In this document: positions 54,294-64,000 of the stretch, in pieces
Position numbering within the stretch: the stretch's first letter is position 1
How the letters are laid out: each line of letters begins with the position of its first letter
Source: Coniferiporia sulphurascens
Taxonomy: Eukaryota; Basidiomycota; Agaricomycetes; Hymenochaetales; Hymenochaetaceae
Assembly: GCA_002794785.1 (NCBI GenBank)
Contig: NBBA01000003.1
Span: 2,170,001 to 2,234,000 of the forward strand
Direction of reading: 5' to 3'
DNA length: 64,000 nt
Made by a program: the position numbers and the translations under genes
Notes under the pieces: generated by a model
Databases searched by the model: none
What the model was told of the DNA's origin: nothing
The model's input: only the letters and a program-made list of their open reading frames with translations

Positions 54294-55936
54294 GCCCTTC
54301 AAATCCTTGGCAACACCGAGAGGGGACTATCAGCCATCCACCTTCGCCGACTCTACACCGCCTGTGTGCGCACCATCTTAGCATGGGGCGCACCAGTGTG
54401 GTATCATGGACGTCGACAAAAAACCTTAGTAAACCAACTACAGGCCATGCAAAACACAGCCTGCTGCTGGATATTAGGCATCTACAAGGGCGCGTCTCCT
54501 CATTCTACAAACTTCCTTTGCTCCACTCCCCCTTTCTTCGCTTATTTCGAATATTTAAAGACCACGCATGCCTTGTGCCTATGGCGCACCCCCCACCATG
54601 TAGGGCAGAAAAAGTTTAATCCCAATGCTAACACCCCCTTTTCACTTTCGTTGCAGGTCCGCGTCCCATGAGTCCAACGGATCCCAGCGTACATGCACCC
54701 CCCCTGGACGGACCCCCTTGCCTTTGGTCAAGGCCGAATCGCCTTTGCAGTCCCCAGACAGCCAGTCTCAGCAAACACGTGTGACAACTACATCGCCCAA
54801 GCCAGGATCTGCTGTACCGATTCCTCCCTGCAAGTATTCACCGATGGTTCTTGCATCGGTAACACCTCAGGATCAGCCATCTGCGGCATGAAGGGAGAAC
54901 TCCACATCAGCTCCCTCAGGCTCGCCTCACCCACTTGCGCCACAGCAACAGACACCGAAATCTTTTCATTGGCATCTGCCCCAAGCTGGGCTGCGAGACA
55001 CCTCCTCCACCTGCTGCCAGACATCCAGGAGATCTTCTTCCTCTCAGACTCCCTGACAGCACTCGGCCTTTTCCGCACCTGGCCCTCCACCTTGGGGGCC
55101 CAGCTCCTCCCCCTCTGGAAGGCAGGGGTCGAGACCCTTCTCGACTCATTTCCGAATCTAACCATTCATTTCCGATGGTGCCCGGGCCCGAGGACATCCC
55201 TGGGAATGAATGGGCTGACTCCGAGGCGAAGTTAGCAACTGAGCTCCCCCCAGCCACCCTCACCCCCTCTATCTCTGCTCTGAAGGAAGTAGCCACCCGC
55301 ATGCTCAGCGAACACTGGTCCCTTCAACTGGCCTGCCCCCTAGCCTCCACCACTGACAAATACCTAGCAGTAACAGGGCCTCCCACTCGACAACCGAGAA
55401 AACTTCTCACCATCTCAGTCGACCACCCCTGCTCGGAACTCACTGCAGTGGTGCAGGTCCTCTGTCGAGCCGGTCCCTATGGGGGCTACTGGTTGAGCTT
55501 CGACTCAGCCTACCGGCGAAGACACGGCCTGATCTCCCACTGCAGGTGGCACAACCACCCACCATGGCCGGCTCAGTCAACCCCCCACATCCTAGGCGGA
55601 TGCGAAACATTCCAGCCCTGGATAAGACAAGTATGGCCAAGAAGCGACCCCCCCCCTGTCCACCATTCTGAATGGGCAGACGAAAACCACCTTCTGGTAC
55701 TAAGGCGTTGGCTATGCCTCACAGGCCACCTCAACCAAATGTCCAACCACACAGCTGGAGCAATTCGCCTCGCCTTTGCGGTCATGGAACTAGACGGACT
55801 CCCCACCAACAACGACATCGACTTGGACACCCTCCGGGGCTATGTGCGAAGGTTGCTCGGATCCAGGACTCAGGACGCGGACCCAGCCCTCTTGGAGCTC
55901 TCAGGTACGCTCCCACCATTTCCCTCTGACTCTTGA
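54294..55936 (+). pseudogene. B2 ORF2: RT end, RNase H, C-terminus
   Basis: RT end 54294-54671 (LGNTERGLSAIHLRRLYTAC, VWYHGRRQKTLVNQL, WILGIYKGAS). RNase H 54693-55235 (FTDGSCIGNTSGSAICG, TEIFSLASAPSW, LSDSLTALGLF). A one-base loss near 55187 removes the PGH motif and shifts to frame 54935-55936 (EDIPGNEWADSEAKL, HGLISHCRWHNHPPW, LSGTLPPFPSDS, stop 55934-55936). A stop also lies near 54668. Confidence 0.83.
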
Positions 55937-56274
55937 TTGCCCTTCAGATCCCCAATCGGTTTCTTCTATGGCACCTGCAGCCACTCCTTTCCTCTTCTAA
56001 GGGACTGTCTTTTCCTGATCTCGTCTTCACTTGGTTCAGTTAAAATTAGTCGTGATATGTATGCCTCCCTCTCCCTTCCTCCTCTCTCCCCTAATAGGGC
56101 ACGTAAGTCCACTAGGCCTCCTTCGGGAGGCATGCACCCCACCCAGTTTCACTTGATGAGTGATGACAGGCACCTCAGTAGTTAGGTAGTTTACAGGCGG
56201 CCCCTACGGGGCCACAGGTGTATAGCATAGCTCAGTAGGAATAATAAATTAAAAATTAAAAATTAAAAATTAAA
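55937..56274 (+). other. B2 3' UTR with two hairpins and tail
   Basis: Hairpin I at 56116-56131: GCCTCC, TTCG, GGAGGC, a six-pair stem with a UUCG tetraloop in RNA. Hairpin II at 56199-56213: GGCCCC, TAC, GGGGCC. It ends CTCAGTAGGAATAATAAATT with a tail of AAATT repeats. Same architecture as the A 3' UTR with different bases. Confidence 0.82.
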
Positions 56275-57081
56275 GTCCCAGTCCTTTCCTCTTCATTTAA
56301 CATGAATGGGAATATTGTAACTACATTTGCGACACGCCCATCCTCGGCTAACCCGACCACGGAAACGATCATTGATCGTCACTCCGCAGCCTATGCCTCC
56401 CACATGCACACAGAGTGCATAGCTACTGGGATTAACATCCCAACGGCATTCTCGCTAACCCCCTCCAGAGTCCGCCCCTGGTCCGCCCTCCACATCTCAA
56501 TGGTGCCATGCAAAGACTTCTTATTCGGCCAGAATGGACACACCATCACCAAGAAGGCCCTCATGGCCGAAATCCGACACAACCCGGCACTCCACAACCT
56601 CGACTTTGTAGTCACCCCGCACTTCGCCGCCACTGAGGACCACCTGCCAACACTAGACAGGTGCCCTGTGGTATTCTCCTTTGTCGACCCTGACAGCGCC
56701 ATCCGCAAACGCCTCCTCAAGAGACCCCGCATATGGATGTTCGGATCTGCCCTCCGACTCTCGGTCCCACCAGTCTGCCCCACCCTCACCCAATGTGAGC
56801 AGTGCCAGGGCCTTGGCCATGGAACCAAGGGCTGCAGAGCCCAACCATGTTGCGCAGAATGCGCAGGTGCCCACCTGACCCGCAATCACCGCAAATCATG
56901 CACCCACTGCGCTACAGACGCAGTACCCGAGGGTGACACATGCCCACACCCCCGCCTCTGCAGCAACTGCAAGGGCGACCATCCCACCACCCTGCCGGCC
57001 TGCCCTAAGAAGAGGCGTTACTGCCAAATCGAAGAGGCCCTCACCACCGACCCCACCGATGATCAGATGGAGGAAATATGA
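56275..57081 (+). pseudogene. LINE copy N, ORF1 C-terminal part
   Basis: An open frame from the B2 junction: VPVLSSSFNMNGNIVTTFA, DYLFGQ-like KDFLFGQNGHTITKKAL, RPRIWMFGSALRLSVPP, CEQCQGLGHGTKGC, CCAECAGAHLTRNHRKSC, CPHPRLCSNCKGDHP, CPKKRRYCQIEEALTTD and MEEI, stop 57079-57081. The N-terminal half is missing because no N sequence is found upstream of B2. The C-terminal sequence resembles copy Z. Confidence 0.83.
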
Positions 57082-57332
57082 TAGAGAAACTCTCTGTCTT
57101 ACAGTGGAACGCTGCCTGCTCACTAGTGGCGATACATTCCCTAATTCCTGTCCTCACAACTGACCCATCCCCCCCACACCTAATTCTTATCCAGGAACCC
57201 CCCTGGTATCAAATAGGCCTGCAACCATCGCTTACCAACCCGACTGGCACCCCAGTCCTCAATGTCCCAACCATCCCAGGCTATGTGCCGGTCCTACCAC
57301 CAGAGGTTTGTCCTTGGGTAGTCACATACATC
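57078..57332 (+). CDS. LINE copy N, start of ORF2 endonuclease (truncated)
   Basis: ATG 57078 lies within ATGA, overlapping the ORF1 stop. Reads MIEKLSVLQWNAACSL, LIQEPPWYQIGLQ and WVVTYI, then is cut by the P tail at 57333. 84 codons, no stop. The rest of N is not seen to the right of P. Confidence 0.8.
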
Positions 57333-58786
57333 TTTTTTTTTTTTTTTTTTAAATTATTCCTGCAGTATTACATAATTACAAGCTGCCCCCCCGAAGGGGG
57401 GCCCTAACTACATAACAACAGAGGCACCTGTCATTGTGCATCGCACAAAACTGGGTGGGGGCTCTGCTCCCTGGAGGGGGCCGAAGTGTGAAGAGCCCCT
57501 ATTGCATTCAGAAGAGGAAGAGGAGAAGGAGGGATACATATTGCTACAAACTAACCACACGGCTAAAGGCAGGTAAAGGTAGGAAGCTTAGAAATGGAAA
57601 GGGAGGGCAAGAGCACCGGCCGAGACATATCCAGAGGAATCCGAAAGGTAGGCATTATTCTAGCGGGAAAGGAGGGAGCGTACCTGATAGCTCCATAAGG
57701 GCTTGGTCCGAGTCCCGAGTTCGAGGTCCTAGCATACGACACATGTAATCCCATAGGAGGTCCAGGTCCATATCCTCATCGGTGGGGTGGCCGTCTAGGT
57801 CCATCACAGCGAAGGAGAGCCGGATGGCGCCTGCGGTGTGGTCTGAGAGGCGGTTCAGGTACCCTGTTAGCCTGAGCCAATGGCAAAGAACTGGGAGGTG
57901 GTTTTCATCAGCCCATTCTGAATGGTGGACTGGGAGAGGGTCCCTAGGTGGCCACACACGTTGTATCCATGGGTGGAAGGTGCTACAGCCGCCGAGGATG
58001 TGGGTGGTTGACTGCGCGGGCCAGGGGGGGTGGTTGTGCCATCTACAGTGTGAGATCAGGCCATGCCTGCAGTGGTAGGCTGAGTCAAAGCTCAGCCAGT
58101 ATCCCCCATAGGGACCGGCGCAGCAGAGGACCTGAGCGACTGTGGATAGCTCGTTGCGTGGGTGGTCGACCGAATCCATGAGGAGCTTTCAAGGTCGGCA
58201 TGATGGTAGGTCATGGACTGCCAGGTATTTATTGGTGGTCGAGGCGAGGGGGCGGGCTAGTGAGAGTGTCCATCATTCCATGAGGGTGCGGACAGCGACT
58301 TCTTTTAGGGCGGAGGTGGAAGGTTTGAGTTCGGATGGGGGGAGCTCAGTCGCCAGCTTTGCTTCTGTGTCAGCCCATTCATTTCTGGGGATGTCCGAGT
58401 GTCCGGGGCACCATACGAAATGGATGGTGAGCTGGGGGTACAAATCCAGCAGAGTCTCCACACCTGCTTTCCAAATGTGGAGGAGGTGGGTGCCAGGGGC
58501 AGCAGCCCAGGTTCGGAAAAGGTGGAGGGCGGTCAGCGAATCAGACAAAAAGAAGATATCTGATGTGACATGCAGTTGTGCTGGGAGACGGCGTGCTACC
58601 CAGCCCGGGGCCGTGGCGAGGGAGAACTCCTCAGCGTCCGTGGCTGTGGTGCAGGTGGGGGACTCTAGTCGGTGTGACCGGAGTCAGGTGTTGCCCAACA
58701 TTGCGCAGATGGCCGAGCCTGACTTATTGTCAATGTGGGAGCCATCGGTGAATACCTGGACATGGGGGGTGGAGCCTAGTTGGCGC
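57333..58786 (-). mobile_element. 5'-truncated A LINE P
   Basis: Tail (A-run, minus strand) at 57333, 3' UTR with hairpin II near 57383-57404, C-terminus 58179-57655, RNase H C-terminal part 58548-58273 and RNase H start up to 58786 (FTDGSHIDNKSGS-type). No target duplication: left flank is N EN (GTAGTCACATACATC), right flank is Q ORF1. The right edge is therefore a rearrangement breakpoint rather than a clean insertion end. Confidence 0.82.
57655..58786 (-). pseudogene. P ORF2 remnant: RNase H and C-terminus
   Basis: Minus frames: VQVFTDGSHIDNKSGSAIC region near 58755-58700, LSDSLTALHLF, PGHSDIPRNEWADTEAKL and ELKPSTSALKEVAVRTLME with a stop at 58273. Then HPRNELSTVAQVLCCAGPY, HGLISHCRWHNHPPW, HPTDEDMDLDLL and LSGTLPPFPLE. 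Stops at 58683, 58273 and near 58188 lie in arginine contexts. Confidence 0.8.
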
Positions 58787-60041
58787 TGTTGGGGACCTCT
58801 ACTGGAACCTGCAGCAGACCATCGCCGGCGTTTTGAGGGACGAGAAGGACCCCCAATACATCATCTCCCGCAACATGGAGATGGCCTACAACATCGCCAG
58901 GAGGGGAACGGAAGTATCCCTGCCAGCGCCCTTCGCCCCAGCTCCCCCCTGTCAACGGACCCCGGACACCGCCCCCCAACCCTCTGCCCCGATCAGGACT
59001 CCTGGCACTGCTAACGTCTCGCCCAATGTGGCCGCGCTGACTAACATTGTTAAGCAGCTCTCCACAGAGGTCGCCTCCATCTCCCAACAAGTCTCGACCC
59101 TTGTCAACCGGCCCGCCCCCCGTGCCCCACAGGCCCAGAAGGCCCAGGCCCCCAACACCCCCCCTCAGGCTGCTATCACCGCGGCACCAACTTCCTACAC
59201 CCAGGTGGCGGCCACCCCAGCACCACCCACGGCCTCCAACCCCAACCCCGTTGCACCCACTGCGGGCACTGTCTTCACAACAGTGACCCACAAGAAGAAG
59301 AAAAAGCAATGCCAAGTCCCGCCCCCACCCCCGATGTATGCCAAGGACCCAACCCTGGTCCTCATCCCGGCCATCTCGCTCAAAGCCGAGATTCAACTCC
59401 CGGCTATGCGCCTCACTGCCACCACCCATGAGTTCTTTTCTTCCCTTCCCACTGCTGACCAGGTCACGGTCTTGGCCTCCTCCTTCAATGTAAAGGGGAA
59501 CCTCGTGACCTCCTTCGCCAAGCACCCCGCCTCCGCCTCTCCGGCTACTGACACGATCATCGATCAACACTCCACGGCCTTTGCGGCCCACATGTGCGAG
59601 CAGTGCCTCTCTGTCGAGATCAACAAGATCCCCAAGCAGTACATGCTCAACCCCATCCGTGTCCGCCCCTGGTCCGCCCTCCGCATCTCCATGGTGCCCT
59701 GCGTGGACTACCTCTTCGGCCAAAACGGTCACACCATTTCCCCGAAGGCCCTCATGGCCGAAATCCGGAACAACCCGTCTCTCTGCCCCCTCGACTTTGT
59801 AGTCGACCCTCACTTCGCCACCACCGAGGAGCACCTCCCGACTCTCCAGAAGTGCCCTGTGGCGTTCTCCTTCTCCGACCCCGACAGATCCATCCGGGCT
59901 CAGCTACTCAAGCACCCGTGAGTATGGCTCTTCGGCTCGGCTCTCTCCCTCTCCATCCCGCCCTACCGCCCTGGCCTCATGCAATGTGAGCGCTGCCAGG
60001 GCCTCGGCCACAGAACGAAAGGGTGCCGCACCCAGCCCTGC

Positions 60042-60042
<1 letters not shown>
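58787..60042 (+). pseudogene. LINE copy Q, ORF1 central part
   Basis: From the P junction: VGDLYWNLQQTIAGVLRDEK, MEMAYNIARRGTEVSL, SISQQVSTLVNRPAP, SYTQVAATPAPPT, THKKKKKQCQVPPP, YAKDPTLVLIP, SSFNVKGNLVTSFAKHP and DYLFGQNGHTISPKAL to LKHP, then a stop at 59919 where other copies have arginine. It continues VWLFGSALSLSIPP and CERCQGLGHRTKGC up to CCCAGCCCTGCT (60031-60042), the NA2 target duplication. Confidence 0.84.
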
Positions 60043-60080
<38 letters not shown>

Positions 60081-61909
60081 CTGCAGTATTACATAATTAC
60101 AAGCTGCCCCCCCAAAGGGGGGCCCTAACTACATAACAACAGAGGTGCCCATCATCGCATGATGCACGAAACTGGGCAGGAACCCTGCTCCCTGAAGGGT
60201 GCCAAGGTGGGAAGGGTCCCTATTAGTAAATGAAGAGAAAGGGAGAGGAATACATATCGCTATGACGAAACCAAGCAGGTGAGGGCAGGTAAACGGGGTA
60301 GCTTAGAATTGGAAAGGGTGGGCAAGAGCGCCAGCCGGGACATACTGGAAGCCAACCAGGAGTTGGCAACACTAAAGTTCAGCCTAGGACAGAAAGGACA
60401 AAGGTGTCTTTGTTGCTGTCAGATAGACTCCATACATTCCATGCTATAACTACTCACATTTGTTGCTGTCAGATAGACTGAGGCAACAAAGGCGTGGAAA
60501 GCGAATGGGAATAGCGAGGGAATTATGTAATCATAGATCTGTATAGTCCGGAGGAAATACAATCATGTGACCATCAGTCCGGCGTGTCAGGTGACAGCCC
60601 GGCGCATCATGTGACTGACAACCCGGCGTGTCAGGTGACATCTGGACCCAGTGGTCTCCAATGCGTAGGCATCGGAGTAGTAAGCCCTGGGCTTACACAT
60701 ACATGGGAGAGTCCGAACCAACATTAAGGGCGCCCTTGCGGGGCCCACATTTGCCTACACCTTCCTCGTAACATCGCCCCCTTAAAAAGGGTAACACCCT
60801 GTATGTCAGAGGGTGAAGTTTTTAAACGGTGCGATACGCTGTCCTCCTCAATGCAAAGGGAGTGCCAGTGGCATCCCTGTGAGTGTGTATTGGAGTGTGG
60901 CTAGCTGTTAGGAATCAACTAGGACTTACTCCTATGCAAACCCACAGCAGATTTAGTGCTCTGGAGCCAGTAGAGGGAACTGCCCCCCACCACTACAGCC
61001 CACTCCATAGTGGGGGCAGGGTTCCATGCCCACCCCTGGAGTTTCCTGTTCCCTGGCATGCACTTCAGAGACCAAGTTGCCCCAGTGAATACTCAGGGCC
61101 TAGGCCCTGCTTCTGGATCTGCAGCATACCGGAGTTACCATGTTGCCAGAGGCTTGGACCCCGGCCTATCTCTTTCGAGGCTGCCAGGGAGTCTGCTTGA
61201 CTAACCACCTGCTGAGTGAGAGTGAGTCATCTACCCCAGGGGCCCATGGTGTCCTGTCTCTTTCGAGTTGGATGGTTTTTGCCCTTCAAGCCCATGTGTT
61301 AAGAAGCCCCTATCCCCTTATAGCAACTAGTGCTGTCATCAGAGACCCTTTTGGGATTTGGGGCAGCCATTTTTATGATTTGTCATGCCAAGGACAATGT
61401 GGCCCCATGCCCAAAGGCACAACCCAAAGGTTAGATCCGAGTTTCCCCAAACCTGAAGTCTCCCAACCAAAGCCTACCGCTGATGGGCAGAGGGTTACCC
61501 CCCCCCCCGCGCAGGTGTGGGGACGTTAACATCGTGTCCCCCCCGACTGGCAGGCATGCGCCCCTTGTGCCACCAAGAGGCGGACCAGCCAAGCACCATG
61601 CCTCGAGAGAGCATGGCAGACATGAGAGAGGATCTTGTACTCACTGAGCCATCCCCCCCCAATGCAACGTTATCGACAGGTTGCGTGCCCCCTGGCAGGT
61701 GTGAGCCCCTTTCGCGCCATCAGATGACGCCGCTACAGCGCCTTGGCAACCAGCAAGCAGCACTCCTTTACAAAAGGTGTGCAGTTGGTAGCCTTCTCTC
61801 ATGTTGACCCAGTAGAATACCAGACCTGAGCATGGGTTGCTGCGACGAACCCCCAGATGACCCCCAGTGAAAACCAGAGATGGTGGTGGTAAGAGGACAA
61901 GAAGGATGG
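60043..61909 (-). mobile_element. Chimeric non-autonomous retroposon NA, copy 2
   Basis: Flanked by CCCAGCCCTGCT at 60031-60042 and 61910-61921. Minus strand: 5' end CATCCTTCTTGTCCTCTTAC at about 61908, body, A-type 3' UTR (60080-60340) and (AAT)n tail at 60043-60080. Without the solo LTR (60346-60697) and its 5-bp duplication it is about 1.51 kb, matching NA1. The body is strongly similar to NA1 over its whole length, with differences that are largely transitions. Removing NA2 restores the Q ORF1 frame (TQPC / AQPCCADC). Confidence 0.87.
60346..60697. mobile_element. Solo LTR of a second LTR-retrotransposon family, inside NA2
   Basis: 352 bp, TGGAAGCC...GGGCTTACA, with canonical TG...CA ends and an imperfect terminal inverted repeat. 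Target duplication CATAC at 60341-60345 and 60698-60702. It has no coding sequence. Internal direct repeats are TTGTTGCTGTCAGATAGACT (twice, near 60411 and 60460) and CCGGCGTGTCAGGTGACA-type units (near 60580 and 60620). Unrelated to the copia LTRs. NA1 lacks it, which defines the insertion. Family unknown; the strand cannot be set. Confidence 0.82.
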
Positions 61910-61921
61910 CCCAGCCCTGCT

Positions 61922-62145
61922 GCGCCGACTGTGGGGGAGGACACCTCACCTGCAACCACCATAAGTCATGTGCATCCTGCACCTCTGAAGCCATCAAGGG
62001 CGACCACTGCCCTCATCCTCACTACTGCACCAACTGCAAAGGCGACCACCCTGCTACCCTCCCTCAGTGCCCCAAGAAACGGCGTTTTCGCCAAATCGAG
62101 GCGGCATTTGATGGGCCCGACGATGACCATATGGAGGACCAATGA
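61922..62145 (+). pseudogene. LINE copy Q, ORF1 end
   Basis: Behind NA2 the knuckle region resumes: CCADCGGGHLTCNHHKSC, CASCTSEAIKGDHCPHPHYC, CKGDHPATLPQCPKKRRF and DDDHMEDQ, TGA 62143-62145. It overlaps ORF2 at ATGA 62142-62145. One knuckle shows CNH instead of HNH. Confidence 0.84.
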
Positions 62146-63106
62146 ATAGAGACATCTCTATTCTTCAGTGGAATGCCGCCCACTCCTTAGCCGCAGTCCA
62201 TTCCCTCATTCCAATCCTCACTACTGACCCATCCCCACCCACTGTCATTTTGCTACAGGAACCACCCTGGTACCAAATCAGTCTCCAACCATCCCTCACC
62301 AACCCAACCAGCATGCCAGTCCTCAATGTACCCTCCCTCCTGGGGTACATAGCGGTCCTACCCCCAGCCACCCGGCCTCGGGTAGTCACTTATGTATCTC
62401 GCGCCATCCCCTTAACCTCATGGTCGGTCCTTGGCACCGCCTTGTCTGGCACCAATGTTCTCACTATCGAAATCCGCTCCCAACTAACCATCTGCCTCTG
62501 CAACTACTATGGTATGCATGCACCAGACCGTACTACCATCACCCCACAATACCCCGGTGAGTCATTTCTTTTTACGATCCCACCAGCCTTGGCCTCCACT
62601 CTGCTTGTGGCAGGCGACTTCAACCATCGCCACTGCTCGTGGTCCGATCTCCTTGCCACCCAGCAGGAGGACTTGAGGGCGCAACCCCTCAATGACTTCT
62701 TCCGGGAGCATGGTCTTGCGCCAGCCCACCTCCTGGATTCTGACTCATGGCCCATGGACAATTGTCGACAGTGTCCCATTGACATGATCTGGGCCCCACC
62801 CACAATCAACCCCGACACCATTATAGACTCGGGTTCATCAACCACCTCTCCACTGTCCAACCATGCGATGCTATGCTGGTCCCTGCCATCCCAGCCCCCC
62901 CTCCAGTCATAAAGATGTGCCGGCTTCTCCCAGCCGACAGAGAGGAATGGTCCGACATCGCCTTTCCATTACTTGAATCCACCTTCCTCCTACCAGCAGA
63001 CAACCCCACCACCCTCGACATCAAAGTGCAGGCTGTGGTCGACTCCATGATCACCGCCCTCGCCCCATTCACCAGAATCGCCAAGCCGTCAAAAACCGAG
63101 GTCCCA
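62142..63106 (+). pseudogene. LINE copy Q, ORF2 endonuclease, frameshifted and cut
   Basis: MNRDISILQWNAAHSL, LLQEPPWYQISLQ, VVTYVSRAIP, CNYYGMHAPDR, VAGDFNHRHCSW, CPIDMIW and LSNHAMLCWSLP. A one-base loss near 62900 shifts to the frame with KMCRLLPADREEWSDIAFP and RIAKPSKTEVP. At about 63107 the sequence jumps back to an earlier EN position (R). There is no EN active-site loss visible before the frameshift. Confidence 0.82.
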
Positions 63107-64000
63107 CATGGCGGGCGACTTCAACCATCGCCACCACATGTGGTCTGACTTCTCCATCCCATGATGGGATGACTTGGGGCGCAACCCCTCGATGATTTCT
63201 TCCGTGGGCATGGCCTGGCGCCTGCTCACCTTCCTGACTCTGACTCACAGCCTGATGGTAACCGCTGTCGGTGCCCCATTGACATGATCTGGGCCCCACC
63301 CACAGTCAACCCCGATTCTATTCTAGACATGGGCACCTCCAACCCCTCACCACTGTCCGACCACACTATCCTACGCTGGTCAGTGCCATTTCGGCCCCCC
63401 CCTCCTGTCTTAAAGACACGTAGGCTACTCCCAGCCGACAAAGAGGAATGGACTGACATAGCCTTCCCTCTCCTTGAAATAGCCCTCGGCCTCCCGGGGC
63501 ACAACACCCATGACCTGGACATCAAAGCTAAAGTGGTTATCGACTCCATGGTCGCCGCCCTCCAGCCGTTCACCCACCTCTCAAAGCTGTCAAAAACGGA
63601 AGTCCCATGGTGGTCACCCCACTGCAAGACCCTCCTATCCGCCATCACAATGGCAACCACCCCCCTACAGCATACATCAGCAAGAAGAGCCTTTAAAAGG
63701 GGCATACAGACGGCCAAACAGCAGTTCTACGCCGACCAGGCATCGGAAGCAGACGCCTCCAACATCTGGAACTGGGCCAAGCGTGGCCTCGGCAACCGAC
63801 CCACACCCATCCCATCACTGAAACAGCACGACGGTACCTTCACCCAAATGGACAAGGAGAAAGGTGAGCTTTTCCATGAAACTTTCTTCATGCCCCCCCC
63901 ACCCCAGGCAGCAGCCAACACCCTGCCGCCACCACCCCAACCAGCTGCCCTGCCCATACTCCTTGCGGAGCTAACAGGGGCACTGTCTGACACATCCAAC
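63107..64000 (+). pseudogene. LINE copy R: EN C-terminal part, linker, RT start (runs off the window)
   Basis: Starts inside EN (GGCGACTTCAACCATCGCC, GDFNHRHHMWSD) with an early TGA in SIP-stop-WDD and a frame change. Continues CPIDMIWAPPTVNPDSILD, LLPADKEEWTDIAFPLL, PSKTEVPWWSPHCKTLL (with LS variants), ADASNIWNWAKRGLGN, FTQMDKEKGELFHETFF and ELTGALSDTSN at the window edge. The junction with Q repeats about 0.5 kb of EN in direct order, from a different copy because the sequence is nearer to L0. Confidence 0.78.

Larger units (their letters stand above)
54294..56274 (+). mobile_element. B-family LINE B2 (starts inside RT at the H tail)
   Basis: Starts GCCCTTCAAATCCTTGGCAA directly after the H tail. 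The homologous point in B1 directly abuts the L4' tail (45143, GCCCTCCACATA in sense), so the same B site carries an A tail twice. The 3' end at 56274 has tail units AAATT and is inserted in N ORF1 (GTCCCAGTCCTTTCC). The 5' part of B2 is not seen upstream of H. Confidence 0.85.

Noticed and set aside
1..64000. Host protein-coding genes, tRNA or rRNA genes
   Set aside because: Every open frame with recognisable motifs belongs to a retroelement. The remaining frames are shadows in other phases. I found no tRNA- or rRNA-like sequence.

Overview
This 64 kb window is a repeat graveyard from a eukaryotic genome, most likely a filamentous fungus and plausibly a basidiomycete. The evidence is Tad1/I-like LINEs with an RNase H domain, a Ty1/copia element, and CpG-type decay of all of them. 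I see no host gene, tRNA, rRNA or prokaryotic feature. Nearly every base can be assigned to a retroelement. The species is inference.

The main family (called A here) is a LINE of about 6.4 kb. It has a 5' end starting CATCCTTCTTG and a leader of about 58 nt. ORF1 is a gag-like protein ending in cysteine/histidine knuckles. ORF2 (apurinic-type endonuclease EN, reverse transcriptase RT, RNase H, C-terminal Cys/His region) starts inside an ATGA overlap with the ORF1 stop. The 3' UTR of about 300 nt carries GC hairpins and ends TACTGCAGGAATAAT plus a variable A/T-rich tail. A related family (B) has a different 3' end. A chimeric non-autonomous element of about 1.5 kb (NA, two copies) carries A-like 5' and 3' ends around an unrelated body.

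Layout: 1-920 is Z, a minus-strand A copy and part of a palindrome running off the window. 921-4846 is L0 (plus). 4847-5095 is M, a small LINE mosaic. K (plus) is split into 5096-5177, 20298-20731 and 20989-21281. K contains L1 (5178-17069, minus, full length, with a 5.4 kb copia element at 5453-10895), L2 (17084-20297, minus, truncated) and a solo copia LTR (20732-20988). H is a full-length plus-strand A LINE in four pieces: 21282-23249, 33946-35748, 42185-43169 and 52616-54293. Its interruptions are L3 (23250-33945, containing palindrome 1 and NA1), L4 (35756-42183) and the B-family copy B1 (43170-52615, which contains L4', 45144-51568). Each of these three insertions is bounded by target-site duplications, so H can be read across them. 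To the right are B2 (54294-56274), N (56275-57332), P (57333-58786, minus), Q (58787-60042 and 61922-63106, split by NA2 at 60043-61909, which holds another solo LTR) and R (63107-64000).

Three large inverted repeats overlie this nest. Palindrome 1 has arms 17116-23882 and 27159-33924, palindrome 2 has arms 35756-42176 and 45148-51568, and palindrome 3 has arms from 1 (or earlier) to 268 and 921 to 1188 or beyond. Arms are nearly or fully identical at the level of translated frames. The boundaries of palindromes 1 and 2 fall at LINE ends or 3' UTRs, which suggests fold-back repair or gene conversion between inverted LINE copies. The junctions of palindrome 1 can be explained step by step, including a later inversion of its spacer.

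Almost all elements are dead. Most premature stops that can be compared between copies sit where a sister copy has an arginine codon, consistent with CGA to TGA change, and several catalytic Asp to Asn changes fit CpG to CpA. Both point to cytosine-methylation-type decay.
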